Below, in pieces: positions 1-10,378 of a stretch of 64,000 nt of DNA; position 1 is the first letter of the stretch; every line of letters begins with the position of its first letter. The translations under genes and the position numbers were made by a program. Origin of the DNA: Rhododendron vialii (taxonomy: Eukaryota; Streptophyta; Magnoliopsida; Ericales; Ericaceae); NCBI RefSeq assembly GCF_030253575.1, contig NC_080566.1, positions 11,293,501 through 11,357,500 of the forward strand, written 5' to 3'. The notes under the pieces were generated by a model. It searched no databases. It was not told the origin of the DNA and saw only the letters and a list, made by a program, of their open reading frames with translations.

Positions 1-83
1 GGCCAAGAAAGACAGAGATAGAGGGAGCGGTGCCCGACGGGGCCGAAAAATGTACCAAAAGAATTGAAAGCGGAGTGCCTATC
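1..83 (+). other. Partial 5S intergenic spacer at left window edge
   Basis: This is the 3' end of the spacer of a unit that starts left of the window. It carries AAGACAG and GTACC, so it is class C-like. It supplies the upstream promoter region of copy 1, with C at -1. Confidence 0.95.
54..83 (+). promoter_or_regulatory. Upstream Pol III promoter region of copy 1 (representative)
   Basis: The 30 bp before the gene contain an A/T-rich stretch AAAAGAATTGAAAG at about -27 to -14, a GCGG at -14 to -11, and C at -1. Arabidopsis 5S genes use a TATATA-like element near -28, GC near -12 and C at -1. Here there is no true TATATA, so the A/T-rich stretch is only a candidate TFIIIB contact. The same layout precedes copies 2-128; from copy 129 on the -1 base is G. 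Confidence 0.6.
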
Positions 84-203
84 GGGTGCGATCATACCAG
101 CACTAATGCACCGGATCCCATCAGAACTCCGCAGTTAAGCGTGCTTGGGCGAGAGTAGTACTAGGATGGGTGACCCCCTGGGAAGTCCTCGTGTTGCACC
201 CCT
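84..203 (+). rRNA. 5S rRNA: 5S rRNA gene, copy 1
   Basis: Encodes the 120-nt 5S rRNA, which assembles with ribosomal proteins uL18 and uL5 into the central protuberance of the 60S subunit. The ends GGGTGC and GCACCC pair as helix I. The A box, IE and C box are all intact. This copy has the array consensus, used as reference below: C14, C28, C46, A55, G97, C105, G110. The start is set by the C at -1 and the helix I pairing, and the end by the T-run. Transcribed by Pol III; T6-G-T5 terminator, then a class A spacer. Confidence 0.98.
133..180 (+). promoter_or_regulatory. Internal control region of copy 1 (A box, IE, C box; representative)
   Basis: The A box is 133-147 (AGTTAAGCGTGCTTG), the intermediate element 150-155 (CGAGAG) and the C box 163-180 (AGGATGGGTGACCCCCTG). 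These are the TFIIIA/TFIIIC contact segments of 5S genes at gene positions 50-64, 67-72 and 80-97. The spacing is canonical. Variants elsewhere hit the A box (copies 127, 129-157, 151) and the C box (copies 6, 9, 12, 60). Confidence 0.9.
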
Positions 204-214
204 TTTTTGTTTTT
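203..214 (+). terminator. Pol III terminator, T6-G-T5 form (copy 1)
   Basis: The last gene base starts a run of six T, then G, then five T. Runs of four or more T on the coding strand end Pol III transcription; the second run is a backup. This form marks spacer classes A, A2 and H. Confidence 0.85.
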
Positions 215-490
215 GTACGAAATCTCTTCCCCGCCCCCCGTTCCCTTCTTTCATCCGGTCGCCGCAACTTCGGCTCATGCCGTCCGTATCTTCCCGGAGA
301 GTTTTCGCAGCGATTTTTCCAGCTTCGAGCCAAAATAGCCCCGTCAGCGGGCACGTTCGGCCGCAGCCATCCCTCCAACGGGATACGGGGTCCGGCCGGC
401 GAGACGTGGCCAAGAAAGCCAGAGATAGAGGGAGCGGTGCCCGACGGGGCCGAAAAATGGACCAAAAGAATTGAAAGCGGAGTGCCTATC
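204..490 (+). other. Representative 5S spacer (287 bp, class A)
   Basis: This non-coding spacer runs from the terminator to the next gene. It is pyrimidine-rich for its first 50 bp, then GC- and CpG-rich with short inverted repeats such as TCCGGCCGG, and ends in an A/T-rich promoter segment. Open frames cross it in several phases, but they merely reflect few stop codons and recur in every unit. I see no subrepeats, coding gene or other RNA gene in it. Confidence 0.85.
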
Positions 491-610
491 GGGTGCGATC
501 ATAACAGCACTAATGCACCGGATCCCATCAGAACTCCGCAGTTAAGCGTGCTTGGGCGAGAGTAGTACTAGGATGGGTGACCCCCTGGGAAGTCCTCGTG
601 TTGCACCCCT
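491..610 (+). rRNA. 5S rRNA: 5S rRNA gene, copy 2
   Basis: Differs from consensus only by C14A, a base at the foot of helix II. Class B spacer follows (CAACAAG). Confidence 0.97.
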
Positions 611-621
611 TTTTCGTTTTT
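610..621 (+). terminator. Pol III terminator, T5-CG-T5 form (copy 2)
   Basis: Five T, CG, then five T directly at the gene end. This is the commoner form, found in classes B-G, I and all distal units. Confidence 0.85.
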
Positions 622-897
622 GTACGAAATCCCTTCCCCGCCCCCCGTTCCCTTCTTTCATCCGGTCGCCGCAACTTCGGCTCATGCCGTCCGTATCTTC
701 CCGGAGAGTTTTCGCAGCGATTTTTCCAGCTTCGAGCCAAAATAGCCCCGTCAGCGGGCACGTTCGGCCGCAGCCATCCCTCCAACAAGATACGGGGTCC
801 GGCCGGCGAGACGTGGCCAAGAAAGACAGAGATAGAGCGAGCGGTGCCCGACGGGGCCGAAAAATGGACCAAAAGAATTGAAAGCGGAGTGCCTATC

Positions 898-1017
898 GGG
901 TGCGATCATACCAGCACTAATGCACCGGATCCCATCAGAACTCCGCAGTTAAGCGTGCTTGGGCGAGAGTAGTACTAGGATGGGTGACCCCCTGGGAAGT
1001 CCTCGTGTTGCACCCCT
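898..1017 (+). rRNA. 5S rRNA: 5S rRNA gene, copy 3
   Basis: Consensus body; class C spacer. Confidence 0.97.
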
Positions 1018-1304
1018 TTTTCGTTTTTGTACGAAATCCCTTCCCCGCCCCCCGTTCCCTTCTTTCATCCGGTCGCCGCAACTTCGGCTCATGCCGTCCG
1101 TATCTTTCCGGAGAGTTTTCGCAGCGATTTTTCCAGCTTCGAGCCAAAATAGCCCCGTCAGCGGGCACGTTCGGCCGCAGCCATCCCTCCAACGGGATAC
1201 GGGGTCCGGCCGGCGAGACGTGGCCAAGAAAGACAGAGATAGAGGGAGCGGTGCCCGACGGGGCCGAAAAATGTACCAAAAGAATTGAAAGCGGAGTGCC
1301 TATC

Positions 1305-1424
1305 GGGTGCGATCATACCAGCACTAATGCACCGGATCCCATCAGAACTCCGCAGTTAAGCGTGCTTGGGCGAGAGTAGTACTAGGATGGGTGACCCCCT
1401 GGGAAGTCCTCGTGTTGCACCCCT
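1305..1424 (+). rRNA. 5S rRNA: 5S rRNA gene, copy 4
   Basis: Consensus body; class A spacer. Confidence 0.97.
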
Positions 1425-1711
1425 TTTTTGTTTTTGTACGAAATCTCTTCCCCGCCCCCCGTTCCCTTCTTTCATCCGGTCGCCGCAACTTCGGCTCATG
1501 CCGTCCGTATCTTCCCGGAGAGTTTTCGCAGCGATTTTTCCAGCTTCGAGCCAAAATAGCCCCGTCAGCGGGCACGTTCGGCCGCAGCCATCCCTCCAAC
1601 GGGATACGGGGTCCGGCCGGCGAGACGTGGCCAAGAAAGCCAGAGATAGAGGGAGCGGTGCCCGACGGGGCCGAAAAATGGACCAAAAGAATTGAAAGCG
1701 GAGTGCCTATC

Positions 1712-1831
1712 GGGTGCGATCATAACAGCACTAATGCACCGGATCCCATCAGAACTCCGCAGTTAAGCGTGCTTGGGCGAGAGTAGTACTAGGATGGGTG
1801 ACCCCCTGGGAAGTCCTCGTGTTGCACCCCT
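1712..1831 (+). rRNA. 5S rRNA: 5S rRNA gene, copy 5
   Basis: C14A variant; class D spacer. Confidence 0.97.
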
Positions 1832-2118
1832 TTTTCGTTTTTGTACGAAATCCCTTCCCCGCCCCCCGTTCCCTTCTTTCATCCGGTCGCCGCAACTTCG
1901 GCTCATGCCGTCCGTATCTTCCCGGAGAGTTTTCGCAGCGATTTTTCCAGCTTCGAGCCAAAATAGCCCCGTCAGCGGGCACGTTCGGCCGCAGCCATCC
2001 CTCCAACGGGATACGGGGTCCGGCCGGCGAGACGTGGCCAAGAAAGCCAGAGATAGAGGGAGCGGTGCCCGACGGGGCCGAAAAATGGACCAAAAGAATT
2101 GAAAGCGGAGTGCCTATC

Positions 2119-2237
2119 GGGTGCGATCATAACAGCACTAATGCACCGGATCCCATCAGAACTCCGCAGTTAAGCGTGCTTGGGCGAGAGTAGTACTAGG
2201 ATGGGTGACCCTTGGGAAGTCCTCGTGTTGCACCCCT
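2119..2237 (+). rRNA. 5S rRNA: 5S rRNA gene, copy 6, C-box deletion (possible pseudogene)
   Basis: 119 nt with C14A. The C box reads GTGACCCTTGGG instead of GTGACCCCCTGGG: one base lost and one C changed to T near +94-96. This should weaken TFIIIA binding and helix IV, so the copy may be inactive (inference). Class C spacer. Confidence 0.93.
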
Positions 2238-2524
2238 TTTTCGTTTTTGTACGAAATCCCTTCCCCGCCCCCCGTTCCCTTCTTTCATCCGGTCGCCGCA
2301 ACTTCGGCTCATGCCGTCCGTATCTTTCCGGAGAGTTTTCGCAGCGATTTTTCCAGCTTCGAGCCAAAATAGCCCCGTCAGCGGGCACGTTCGGCCGCAG
2401 CCATCCCTCCAACGGGATACGGGGTCCGGCCGGCGAGACGTGGCCAAGAAAGACAGAGATAGAGGGAGCGGTGCCCGACGGGGCAGAAAAATGTACCAAA
2501 AGAATTGAAAGCGGAGTGCCTATC

Positions 2525-2644
2525 GGGTGCGATCATACCAGCACTAATGCACCGGATCCCATCAGAACTCCGCAGTTAAGCGTGCTTGGGCGAGAGTAGT
2601 ACTAGGATGGGTGACCCCCTGGGAAGTCCTCGTGTTGCACCCCT
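2525..2644 (+). rRNA. 5S rRNA: 5S rRNA gene, copy 7
   Basis: Consensus body; class A spacer with a private C-to-G change (CCCGGTCAGC). Confidence 0.97.
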
Positions 2645-2931
2645 TTTTTGTTTTTGTACGAAATCTCTTCCCCGCCCCCCGTTCCCTTCTTTCATCCGGT
2701 CGCCGCAACTTCGGCTCATGCCGTCCGTATCTTCCCGGAGAGTTTTCGCAGCGATTTTTCCAGCTTCGAGCCAAAATAGCCCGGTCAGCGGGCACGTTCG
2801 GCCGCAGCCATCCCTCCAACGGGATACGGGGTCCGGCCGGCGAGACGTGGCCAAGAAAGCCAGAGATAGAGGGAGCGGTGCCCGACGGGGCAGAAAAATG
2901 GACCAAAAGAATTGAAAGCGGAGTGCCTATC

Positions 2932-3051
2932 GGGTGCGATCATAACAGCACTAATGCACCGGATCCCATCAGAACTCCGCAGTTAAGCGTGCTTGGGCGA
3001 GAGTAGTACTAGGATGGGTGACCCCCTGGGAAGTCCTCGTGTTGCACCCCT
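2932..3051 (+). rRNA. 5S rRNA: 5S rRNA gene, copy 8
   Basis: C14A variant; class D spacer. Confidence 0.97.
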
Positions 3052-3338
3052 TTTTCGTTTTTGTACGAAATCCCTTCCCCGCCCCCCGTTCCCTTCTTTC
3101 ATCCGGTCGCCGCAACTTCGGCTCATGCCGTCCGTATCTTCCCGGAGAGTTTTCGCAGCGATTTTTCCAGCTTCGAGCCAAAATAGCCCCGTCAGCGGGC
3201 ACGTTCGGCCGCAGCCATCCCTCCAACGGGATACGGGGTCCGGCCGGCGAGACGTGGCCAAGAAAGCCAGAGATAGAGGGAGCGGTGCCCGACGGGGCCG
3301 AAAAATGGACCAAAAGAATTGAAAGCGGAGTGCCTATC

Positions 3339-3458
3339 GGGTGCGATCATAACAGCACTAATGCACCGGATCCCATCAGAACTCCGCAGTTAAGCGTGCT
3401 TGGGCGAGAGTAGTACTAGGATGGGTGACCCCCTTGGAAGTCCTCGTGTTGCACCCCT
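3339..3458 (+). rRNA. 5S rRNA: 5S rRNA gene, copy 9
   Basis: C14A plus G97T at the last base of the C box (CCCCCTTGGAAG); length kept at 120 nt. Class E spacer. Confidence 0.96.
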
Positions 3459-3745
3459 TTTTCGTTTTTGTACGAAATCCCTTCCCCGCCCCCCGTTCCC
3501 TTCTTTCATCCGGTCGCCGCAACTTCGGCTCATGCCGTCCGTATCTTTCCGGAGAGTTTTCGCAGCGATTTTTCCAGCTTCGAGCCAAAATAGCCCCGTC
3601 AGCGGGCACGTTCGGCCGCAGCCATCCCTCCAACGGGATACGGGGTCCGGCCGGCGAGACGTGGCCAAGAAAGCCAGAGATAGAGGGAGCGGTGCCCGAC
3701 GGGGCAGAAAAATGTACCAAAAGAATTGAAAGCGGAGTGCCTATC

Positions 3746-3865
3746 GGGTGCGATCATACCAGCACTAATGCACCGGATCCCATCAGAACTCCGCAGTTAA
3801 GCGTGCTTGGGCGAGAGTAGTACTAGGATGGGTGACCCCCTGGGAAGTCCTCGTGTTGCACCCCT
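3746..3865 (+). rRNA. 5S rRNA: 5S rRNA gene, copy 10
   Basis: Consensus body; class A spacer. Confidence 0.97.
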
Positions 3866-4152
3866 TTTTTGTTTTTGTACGAAATCTCTTCCCCGCCCCC
3901 CGTTCCCTTCTTTCATCCGGTCGCCGCAACTTCGGCTCATGCCGTCCGTATCTTCCCGGAGAGTTTTCGCAGCGATTTTTCCAGCTTCGAGCCAAAATAG
4001 CCCCGTCAGCGGGCACGTTCGGCCGCAGCCATCCCTCCAACGGGATACGGGGTCCGGCCGGCGAGACGTGGCCAAGAAAGCCAGAGATAGAGGGAGCGGT
4101 GCCCGACGGGGCCGAAAAATGGACCAAAAGAATTGAAAGCGGAGTGCCTATC

Positions 4153-4272
4153 GGGTGCGATCATACCAGCACTAATGCACCGGATCCCATCAGAACTCCG
4201 CAGTTAAGCGTGCTTGGGCGAGAGTAGTACTAGGATGGGTGACCCCCTGGGAAGTCCTCGTGTTGCACCCCT
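4153..4272 (+). rRNA. 5S rRNA: 5S rRNA gene, copy 11
   Basis: Consensus body; class F spacer, but with GGACC rather than GTACC. Confidence 0.97.
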
Positions 4273-4559
4273 TTTTCGTTTTTGTACGAAATCCCTTCCC
4301 CGCCCCCCGTTCCCTTCTTTCATCCGGTCGCCGCAACTTCGGCTCATGCCGTCCGGATCTTCCCGGAGAGTTTTCGCAGCGATTTTTCCAGCTGCGAGCC
4401 AAAATAGCCCCGTCAGCGGGCACGTTCGGCCGCAGCCATCCCTCCAACGGGATACGGGGTCCGGCCGGCGAGACGTGGCCAAGAAAGACAGAGATAGAGG
4501 GAGCGGTGCCCGACGGGGCAGAAAAATGGACCAAAAGAATTGAAAGCGGAGTGCCTATC

Positions 4560-4678
4560 GGGTGCGATCATAACAGCACTAATGCACCGGATCCCATCAG
4601 AACTCCGCAGTTAAGCGTGCTTGGGCGAGAGTAGTACTAGGATGGGTGACCCCCGGGAAGTCCTCGTGTTGCACCCCT
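4560..4678 (+). rRNA. 5S rRNA: 5S rRNA gene, copy 12, C-box deletion (possible pseudogene)
   Basis: 119 nt, C14A, with T96 lost (CCCCCGGGAAG). The deletion is inside the C box. The same lesion recurs in copy 60, 19,540 bp away. Class D spacer. Confidence 0.93.
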
Positions 4679-4965
4679 TTTTCGTTTTTGTACGAAATCC
4701 CTTCCCCGCCCCCCGTTCCCTTCTTTCATCCGGTCGCCGCAACTTCGGCTCATGCCGTCCGTATCTTCCCGGAGAGTTTTCGCAGCGATTTTTCCAGCTT
4801 CGAGCCAAAATAGCCCCGTCAGCGGGCACGTTCGGCCGCAGCCATCCCTCCAACGGGATACGGGGTCCGGCCGGCGAGACGTGGCCAAGAAAGCCAGAGA
4901 TAGAGGGAGCGGTGCCCGACGGGGCAGAAAAATGGACCAAAAGAATTGAAAGCGGAGTGCCTATC

Positions 4966-5085
4966 GGGTGCGATCATAACAGCACTAATGCACCGGATCC
5001 CATCAGAACTCCGCAGTTAAGCGTGCTTGGGCGAGAGTAGTACTAGGATGGGTGACCCCCTGGGAAGTCCTCGTGTTGCACCCCT
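4966..5085 (+). rRNA. 5S rRNA: 5S rRNA gene, copy 13
   Basis: C14A variant; class E spacer. Lies between two deletion-bearing copies. Confidence 0.97.
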
Positions 5086-5372
5086 TTTTCGTTTTTGTAC
5101 GAAATCCCTTCCCCGCCCCCCGTTCCCTTCTTTCATCCGGTCGCCGCAACTTCGGCTCATGCCGTCCGTATCTTTCCGGAGAGTTTTCGCAGCGATTTTT
5201 CCAGCTTCGAGCCAAAATAGCCCCGTCAGCGGGCACGTTCGGCCGCAGCCATCCCTCCAACGGGATACGGGGTCCGGCCGGCGAGACGTGGCCAAGAAAG
5301 CCAGAGATAGAGGGAGCGGTGCCCGACGGGGCAGAAAAATGTACCAAAAGAATTGAAAGCGGAGTGCCTATC

Positions 5373-5491
5373 GGGTGCGATCATACCAGCACTAATGCAC
5401 CGGATCCCATCAGAACTCGCAGTTAAGCGTGCTTGGGCGAGAGTAGTACTAGGATGGGTGACCCCCTGGGAAGTCCTCGTGTTGCACCCCT
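5373..5491 (+). rRNA. 5S rRNA: 5S rRNA gene, copy 14, one-base deletion
   Basis: 119 nt: one of C46/C47 is lost (GAACTCGCAG), just before the A box and in the 3' strand of helix III. Shared with copy 62. Class E-like spacer with GGACC. Confidence 0.93.
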
Positions 5492-5778
5492 TTTTCGTTT
5501 TTGTACGAAATCCCTTCCCCGCCCCCCGTTCCCTTCTTTCATCCGGTCGCCGCAACTTCGGCTCATGCCGTCCGTATCTTTCCGGAGAGTTTTCGCAGCG
5601 ATTTTTCCAGCTTCGAGCCAAAATAGCCCCGTCAGCGGGCACGTTCGGCCGCAGCCATCCCTCCAACGGGATACGGGGTCCGGCCGGCGAGACGTGGCCA
5701 AGAAAGCCAGAGATAGAGGGAGCGGTGCCCGACGGGGCCGAAAAATGGACCAAAAGAATTGAAAGCGGAGTGCCTATC

Positions 5779-5898
5779 GGGTGCGATCATACCAGCACTA
5801 ATGCACCGGATCCCATCAGAACTCCGCAGTTAAGCGTGCTTGGGCGAGAGTAGTACTAGGATGGGTGACCCCCTGGGAAGTCCTCGTGTTGCACCCCT
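5779..5898 (+). rRNA. 5S rRNA: 5S rRNA gene, copy 15
   Basis: Consensus body; class A2 spacer. First unit of higher-order block 1. Confidence 0.97.
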
Positions 5899-6185
5899 TT
5901 TTTGTTTTTGTACGAAATCCCTTCCCCGCCCCCCGTTCCCTTCTTTCATCCGGTCGCCGCAACTTCGGCTCATGCCGTCCGTATCTTCCCGGAGAGTTTT
6001 CGCAGCGATTTTTCCAGCTTCGAGCCAAAATAGCCCCGTCAGCGGGCACGTTCGGCCGCAGCCATCCCTCCAACGGGATACGGGGTCCGGCCGGCGAGAC
6101 GTGGCCAAGAAAGCCAGAGATAGAGGGAGCGGTGCCCGACGGGGCCGAAAAATGGACCAAAAGAATTGAAAGCGGAGTGCCTATC

Positions 6186-6305
6186 GGGTGCGATCATAAC
6201 AGCACTAATGCACCGGATCCCATCAGAACTCCGCAGTTAAGCGTGCTTGGGCGAGAGTAGTACTAGGATGGGTGACCCCCTGGGAAGTCCTCGTGTTGCA
6301 CCCCT
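6186..6305 (+). rRNA. 5S rRNA: 5S rRNA gene, copy 16
   Basis: C14A variant; 408-bp unit with class G1 spacer (CGAGCTGCG, CACTCTC). Confidence 0.97.
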
Positions 6306-6593
6306 TTTTCGTTTTTGTACGAAATCCCTTCCCCGCCCCCCGTTCCCTTCTTTCATCCGGTCGCCGCAACTTCGGCTCATGCCGTCCGTATCTTCCCGGA
6401 GAGTTTTCGCAGCGATTTTTCGAGCTGCGAGCCAAAATAGCCCCCTTCAGCGGGCACTCTCGGCCGCAGCCATCCCTCCAACGGGATACGGGGTCCGGCC
6501 GGCGAGACGTGGCCAAGAAAGCCAGAGATAGAGCGAGCAGTGCCCGACGGGGCAGAAAAATGGACCAAAAGAATTGAAAGCGGAGTGCCTATC

Positions 6594-6713
6594 GGGTGCG
6601 ATCATACCAGCACTAATGCACCGGATCCCATCAGAACTCCGCAGTTAAGCGTGCTTGGGCGAGAGTAGTACTAGGATGGGTGACCCCCTGGGAAGTCCTC
6701 GTGTTGCACCCCT
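6594..6713 (+). rRNA. 5S rRNA: 5S rRNA gene, copy 17
   Basis: Consensus body; 408-bp unit with class G2 spacer and a private GGGGGAG where sister copies have GGGGCAG. Confidence 0.97.
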
Positions 6714-7001
6714 TTTTCGTTTTTGTACGAAATCCCTTCCCCGCCCCCCGTTCCCTTCTTTCATCCGGTCGCCGCAACTTCGGCTCATTCCGTCCGTATC
6801 TTCCCGGAGAGTTTTCGCAGCGATTTTTCGAGCTGCGAGCCAAAATAGCCCCCTTCAGCGGGCACTCTCGGCCGTAGCCATCCCTCCAACGGGATACGGG
6901 GTCCGGCCGGCGAGACGTGGCCAAGAAAGCCAGAGATAGAGCGAGCGGTGCCCGACGGGGGAGAAAAATGGACCAAAAGAATTGAAAGCGGAGTGCCTAT
7001 C

Positions 7002-7121
7002 GGGTGCGATCATACCAGCACTAATGCACCGGATCCCATCAGAACTCCGCAGTTAAGCGTGCTTGGGCGAGAGTAGTACTAGGATGGGTGACCCCCTGGG
7101 AAGTCCTCGTGTTGCACCCCT
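7002..7121 (+). rRNA. 5S rRNA: 5S rRNA gene, copy 18
   Basis: Consensus body; class B spacer. Confidence 0.97.
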
Positions 7122-7408
7122 TTTTCGTTTTTGTACGAAATCCCTTCCCCGCCCCCCGTTCCCTTCTTTCATCCGGTCGCCGCAACTTCGGCTCATGCCG
7201 TCCGTATCTTCCCGGAGAGTTTTCGCAGCGATTTTTCCAGCTTCGAGCCAAAATAGCCCCGTCAGCGGGCACGTTCGGCCGCAGCCATCCCTCCAACAAG
7301 ATACGGGGTCCGGCCGGCGAGACGTGGCCAAGAAAGACAGAGATAGAGCGAGCGGTGCCCGACGGGGCCGAAAAATGGACCAAAAGAATTGAAAGCGGAG
7401 TGCCTATC

Positions 7409-7528
7409 GGGTGCGATCATACCAGCACTAATGCACCGGATCCCATCAGAACTCCGCAGTTAAGCGTGCTTGGGCGAGAGTAGTACTAGGATGGGTGACC
7501 CCCTGGGAAGTCCTCGTGTTGCACCCCT
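7409..7528 (+). rRNA. 5S rRNA: 5S rRNA gene, copy 19
   Basis: Consensus body; class C spacer. Confidence 0.97.
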
Positions 7529-7815
7529 TTTTCGTTTTTGTACGAAATCCCTTCCCCGCCCCCCGTTCCCTTCTTTCATCCGGTCGCCGCAACTTCGGCT
7601 CATGCCGTCCGTATCTTTCCGGAGAGTTTTCGCAGCGATTTTTCCAGCTTCGAGCCAAAATAGCCCCGTCAGCGGGCACGTTCGGCCGCAGCCATCCCTC
7701 CAACGGGATACGGGGTCCGGCCGGCGAGACGTGGCCAAGAAAGACAGAGATAGAGGGAGCGGTGCCCGACGGGGCCGAAAAATGTACCAAAAGAATTGAA
7801 AGCGGAGTGCCTATC

Positions 7816-7935
7816 GGGTGCGATCATACCAGCACTAATGCACCGGATCCCATCAGAACTCCGCAGTTAAGCGTGCTTGGGCGAGAGTAGTACTAGGATG
7901 GGTGACCCCCTGGGAAGTCCTCGTGTTGCACCCCT
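7816..7935 (+). rRNA. 5S rRNA: 5S rRNA gene, copy 20
   Basis: Consensus body; class A spacer. Confidence 0.97.
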
Positions 7936-8222
7936 TTTTTGTTTTTGTACGAAATCTCTTCCCCGCCCCCCGTTCCCTTCTTTCATCCGGTCGCCGCAAC
8001 TTCGGCTCATGCCGTCCGTATCTTCCCGGAGAGTTTTCGCAGCGATTTTTCCAGCTTCGAGCCAAAATAGCCCCGTCAGCGGGCACGTTCGGCCGCAGCC
8101 ATCCCTCCAACGGGATACGGGGTCCGGCCGGCGAGACGTGGCCAAGAAAGCCAGAGATAGAGGGAGCGGTGCCCGACGGGGCCGAAAAATGGACCAAAAG
8201 AATTGAAAGCGGAGTGCCTATC

Positions 8223-8342
8223 GGGTGCGATCATAACAGCACTAATGCACCGGATCCCATCAGAACTCCGCAGTTAAGCGTGCTTGGGCGAGAGTAGTAC
8301 TAGGATGGGTGACCCCCTGGGAAGTCCTCGTGTTGCACCCCT
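8223..8342 (+). rRNA. 5S rRNA: 5S rRNA gene, copy 21
   Basis: C14A variant; class B spacer. Confidence 0.97.
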
Positions 8343-8629
8343 TTTTCGTTTTTGTACGAAATCCCTTCCCCGCCCCCCGTTCCCTTCTTTCATCCGGTCG
8401 CCGCAACTTCGGCTCATGCCGTCCGTATCTTCCCGGAGAGTTTTCGCAGCGATTTTTCCAGCTTCGAGCCAAAATAGCCCCGTCAGCGGGCACGTTCGGC
8501 CGCAGCCATCCCTCCAACAAGATACGGGGTCCGGCCGGCGAGACGTGGCCAAGAAAGACAGAGATAGAGCGAGCGGTGCCCGACGGGGCCGAAAAATGGA
8601 CCAAAAGAATTGAAAGCGGAGTGCCTATC

Positions 8630-8749
8630 GGGTGCGATCATACCAGCACTAATGCACCGGATCCCATCAGAACTCCGCAGTTAAGCGTGCTTGGGCGAGA
8701 GTAGTACTAGGATGGGTGACCCCCTGGGAAGTCCTCGTGTTGCACCCCT
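8630..8749 (+). rRNA. 5S rRNA: 5S rRNA gene, copy 22
   Basis: Consensus body; class C spacer. Last unit of higher-order block 1. Confidence 0.97.
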
Positions 8750-9036
8750 TTTTCGTTTTTGTACGAAATCCCTTCCCCGCCCCCCGTTCCCTTCTTTCAT
8801 CCGGTCGCCGCAACTTCGGCTCATGCCGTCCGTATCTTTCCGGAGAGTTTTCGCAGCGATTTTTCCAGCTTCGAGCCAAAATAGCCCCGTCAGCGGGCAC
8901 GTTCGGCCGCAGCCATCCCTCCAACGGGATACGGGGTCCGGCCGGCGAGACGTGGCCAAGAAAGACAGAGATAGAGGGAGCGGTGCCCGACGGGGCCGAA
9001 AAATGTACCAAAAGAATTGAAAGCGGAGTGCCTATC

Positions 9037-9156
9037 GGGTGCGATCATACCAGCACTAATGCACCGGATCCCATCAGAACTCCGCAGTTAAGCGTGCTTG
9101 GGCGAGAGTAGTACTAGGATGGGTGACCCCCTGGGAAGTCCTCGTGTTGCACCCCT
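9037..9156 (+). rRNA. 5S rRNA: 5S rRNA gene, copy 23
   Basis: Consensus body; class A spacer leading into a C14 gene, unlike most A spacers. Confidence 0.97.
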
Positions 9157-9443
9157 TTTTTGTTTTTGTACGAAATCTCTTCCCCGCCCCCCGTTCCCTT
9201 CTTTCATCCGGTCGCCGCAACTTCGGCTCATGCCGTCCGTATCTTCCCGGAGAGTTTTCGCAGCGATTTTTCCAGCTTCGAGCCAAAATAGCCCCGTCAG
9301 CGGGCACGTTCGGCCGCAGCCATCCCTCCAACGGGATACGGGGTCCGGCCGGCGAGACGTGGCCAAGAAAGCCAGAGATAGAGGGAGCGGTGCCCGACGG
9401 GGCCGAAAAATGGACCAAAAGAATTGAAAGCGGAGTGCCTATC

Positions 9444-9563
9444 GGGTGCGATCATACCAGCACTAATGCACCGGATCCCATCAGAACTCCGCAGTTAAGC
9501 GTGCTTGGGCGAGAGTAGTACTAGGATGGGTGACCCCCTGGGAAGTCCTCGTGTTGCACCCCT
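9444..9563 (+). rRNA. 5S rRNA: 5S rRNA gene, copy 24
   Basis: Consensus body; class A2 spacer. First unit of higher-order block 2. Confidence 0.97.
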
Positions 9564-9850
9564 TTTTTGTTTTTGTACGAAATCCCTTCCCCGCCCCCCG
9601 TTCCCTTCTTTCATCCGGTCGCCGCAACTTCGGCTCATGCCGTCCGTATCTTCCCGGAGAGTTTTCGCAGCGATTTTTCCAGCTTCGAGCCAAAATAGCC
9701 CCGTCAGCGGGCACGTTCGGCCGCAGCCATCCCTCCAACGGGATACGGGGTCCGGCCGGCGAGACGTGGCCAAGAAAGCCAGAGATAGAGGGAGCGGTGC
9801 CCGACGGGGCCGAAAAATGGACCAAAAGAATTGAAAGCGGAGTGCCTATC

Positions 9851-9970
9851 GGGTGCGATCATAACAGCACTAATGCACCGGATCCCATCAGAACTCCGCA
9901 GTTAAGCGTGCTTGGGCGAGAGTAGTACTAGGATGGGTGACCCCCTGGGAAGTCCTCGTGTTGCACCCCT
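9851..9970 (+). rRNA. 5S rRNA: 5S rRNA gene, copy 25
   Basis: C14A variant; 408-bp G1 unit, counterpart of copy 16. Confidence 0.97.
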
Positions 9971-10258
9971 TTTTCGTTTTTGTACGAAATCCCTTCCCCG
10001 CCCCCCGTTCCCTTCTTTCATCCGGTCGCCGCAACTTCGGCTCATGCCGTCCGTATCTTCCCGGAGAGTTTTCGCAGCGATTTTTCGAGCTGCGAGCCAA
10101 AATAGCCCCCTTCAGCGGGCACTCTCGGCCGCAGCCATCCCTCCAACGGGATACGGGGTCCGGCCGGCGAGACGTGGCCAAGAAAGCCAGAGATAGAGCG
10201 AGCAGTGCCCGACGGGGCAGAAAAATGGACCAAAAGAATTGAAAGCGGAGTGCCTATC

Positions 10259-10378
10259 GGGTGCGATCATACCAGCACTAATGCACCGGATCCCATCAGA
10301 ACTCCGCAGTTAAGCGTGCTTGGGCGAGAGTAGTACTAGGATGGGTGACCCCCTGGGAAGTCCTCGTGTTGCACCCCT
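10259..10378 (+). rRNA. 5S rRNA: 5S rRNA gene, copy 26
   Basis: Consensus body; 408-bp G2 unit, counterpart of copy 17. Confidence 0.97.

Larger units (their letters stand above)
5779..9036 (+). repeat. Higher-order block 1 (8 units: A2 G1 G2 B C A B C)
   Basis: The unit-class order of copies 15-22 recurs at 9444-12701 (copies 24-31) and 13923-17180 (copies 35-42), including the paired 408-bp units. Displacements are 3,665 and 4,479 bp. Confidence 0.88.

Noticed and set aside
54-83. A canonical TATATA box upstream of the 5S gene
   Set aside because: No TATATA or close match lies near -28; only an A/T-rich AAAAGAATTGAAAG is present, so I list it as a candidate element only.
121-465. Open frames of 92-139 codons on both strands, repeated in every unit
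   Set aside because: They span the 5S gene and spacer in several phases at once, recur at the 407-bp period because the sequence repeats, and have no start context, codon bias or recognisable domain. The GC-rich unit is simply poor in stop codons.
204-490. A tRNA or snRNA gene in the spacer
   Set aside because: I found no cloverleaf with its own A and B boxes and no snRNA upstream elements on either strand of the spacer.
5226-5853. Longer open frames of 166 and 175 codons (also at 24766-25393)
   Set aside because: They arise only because the one-base deletion in copies 14 and 62 joins two shadow frames.
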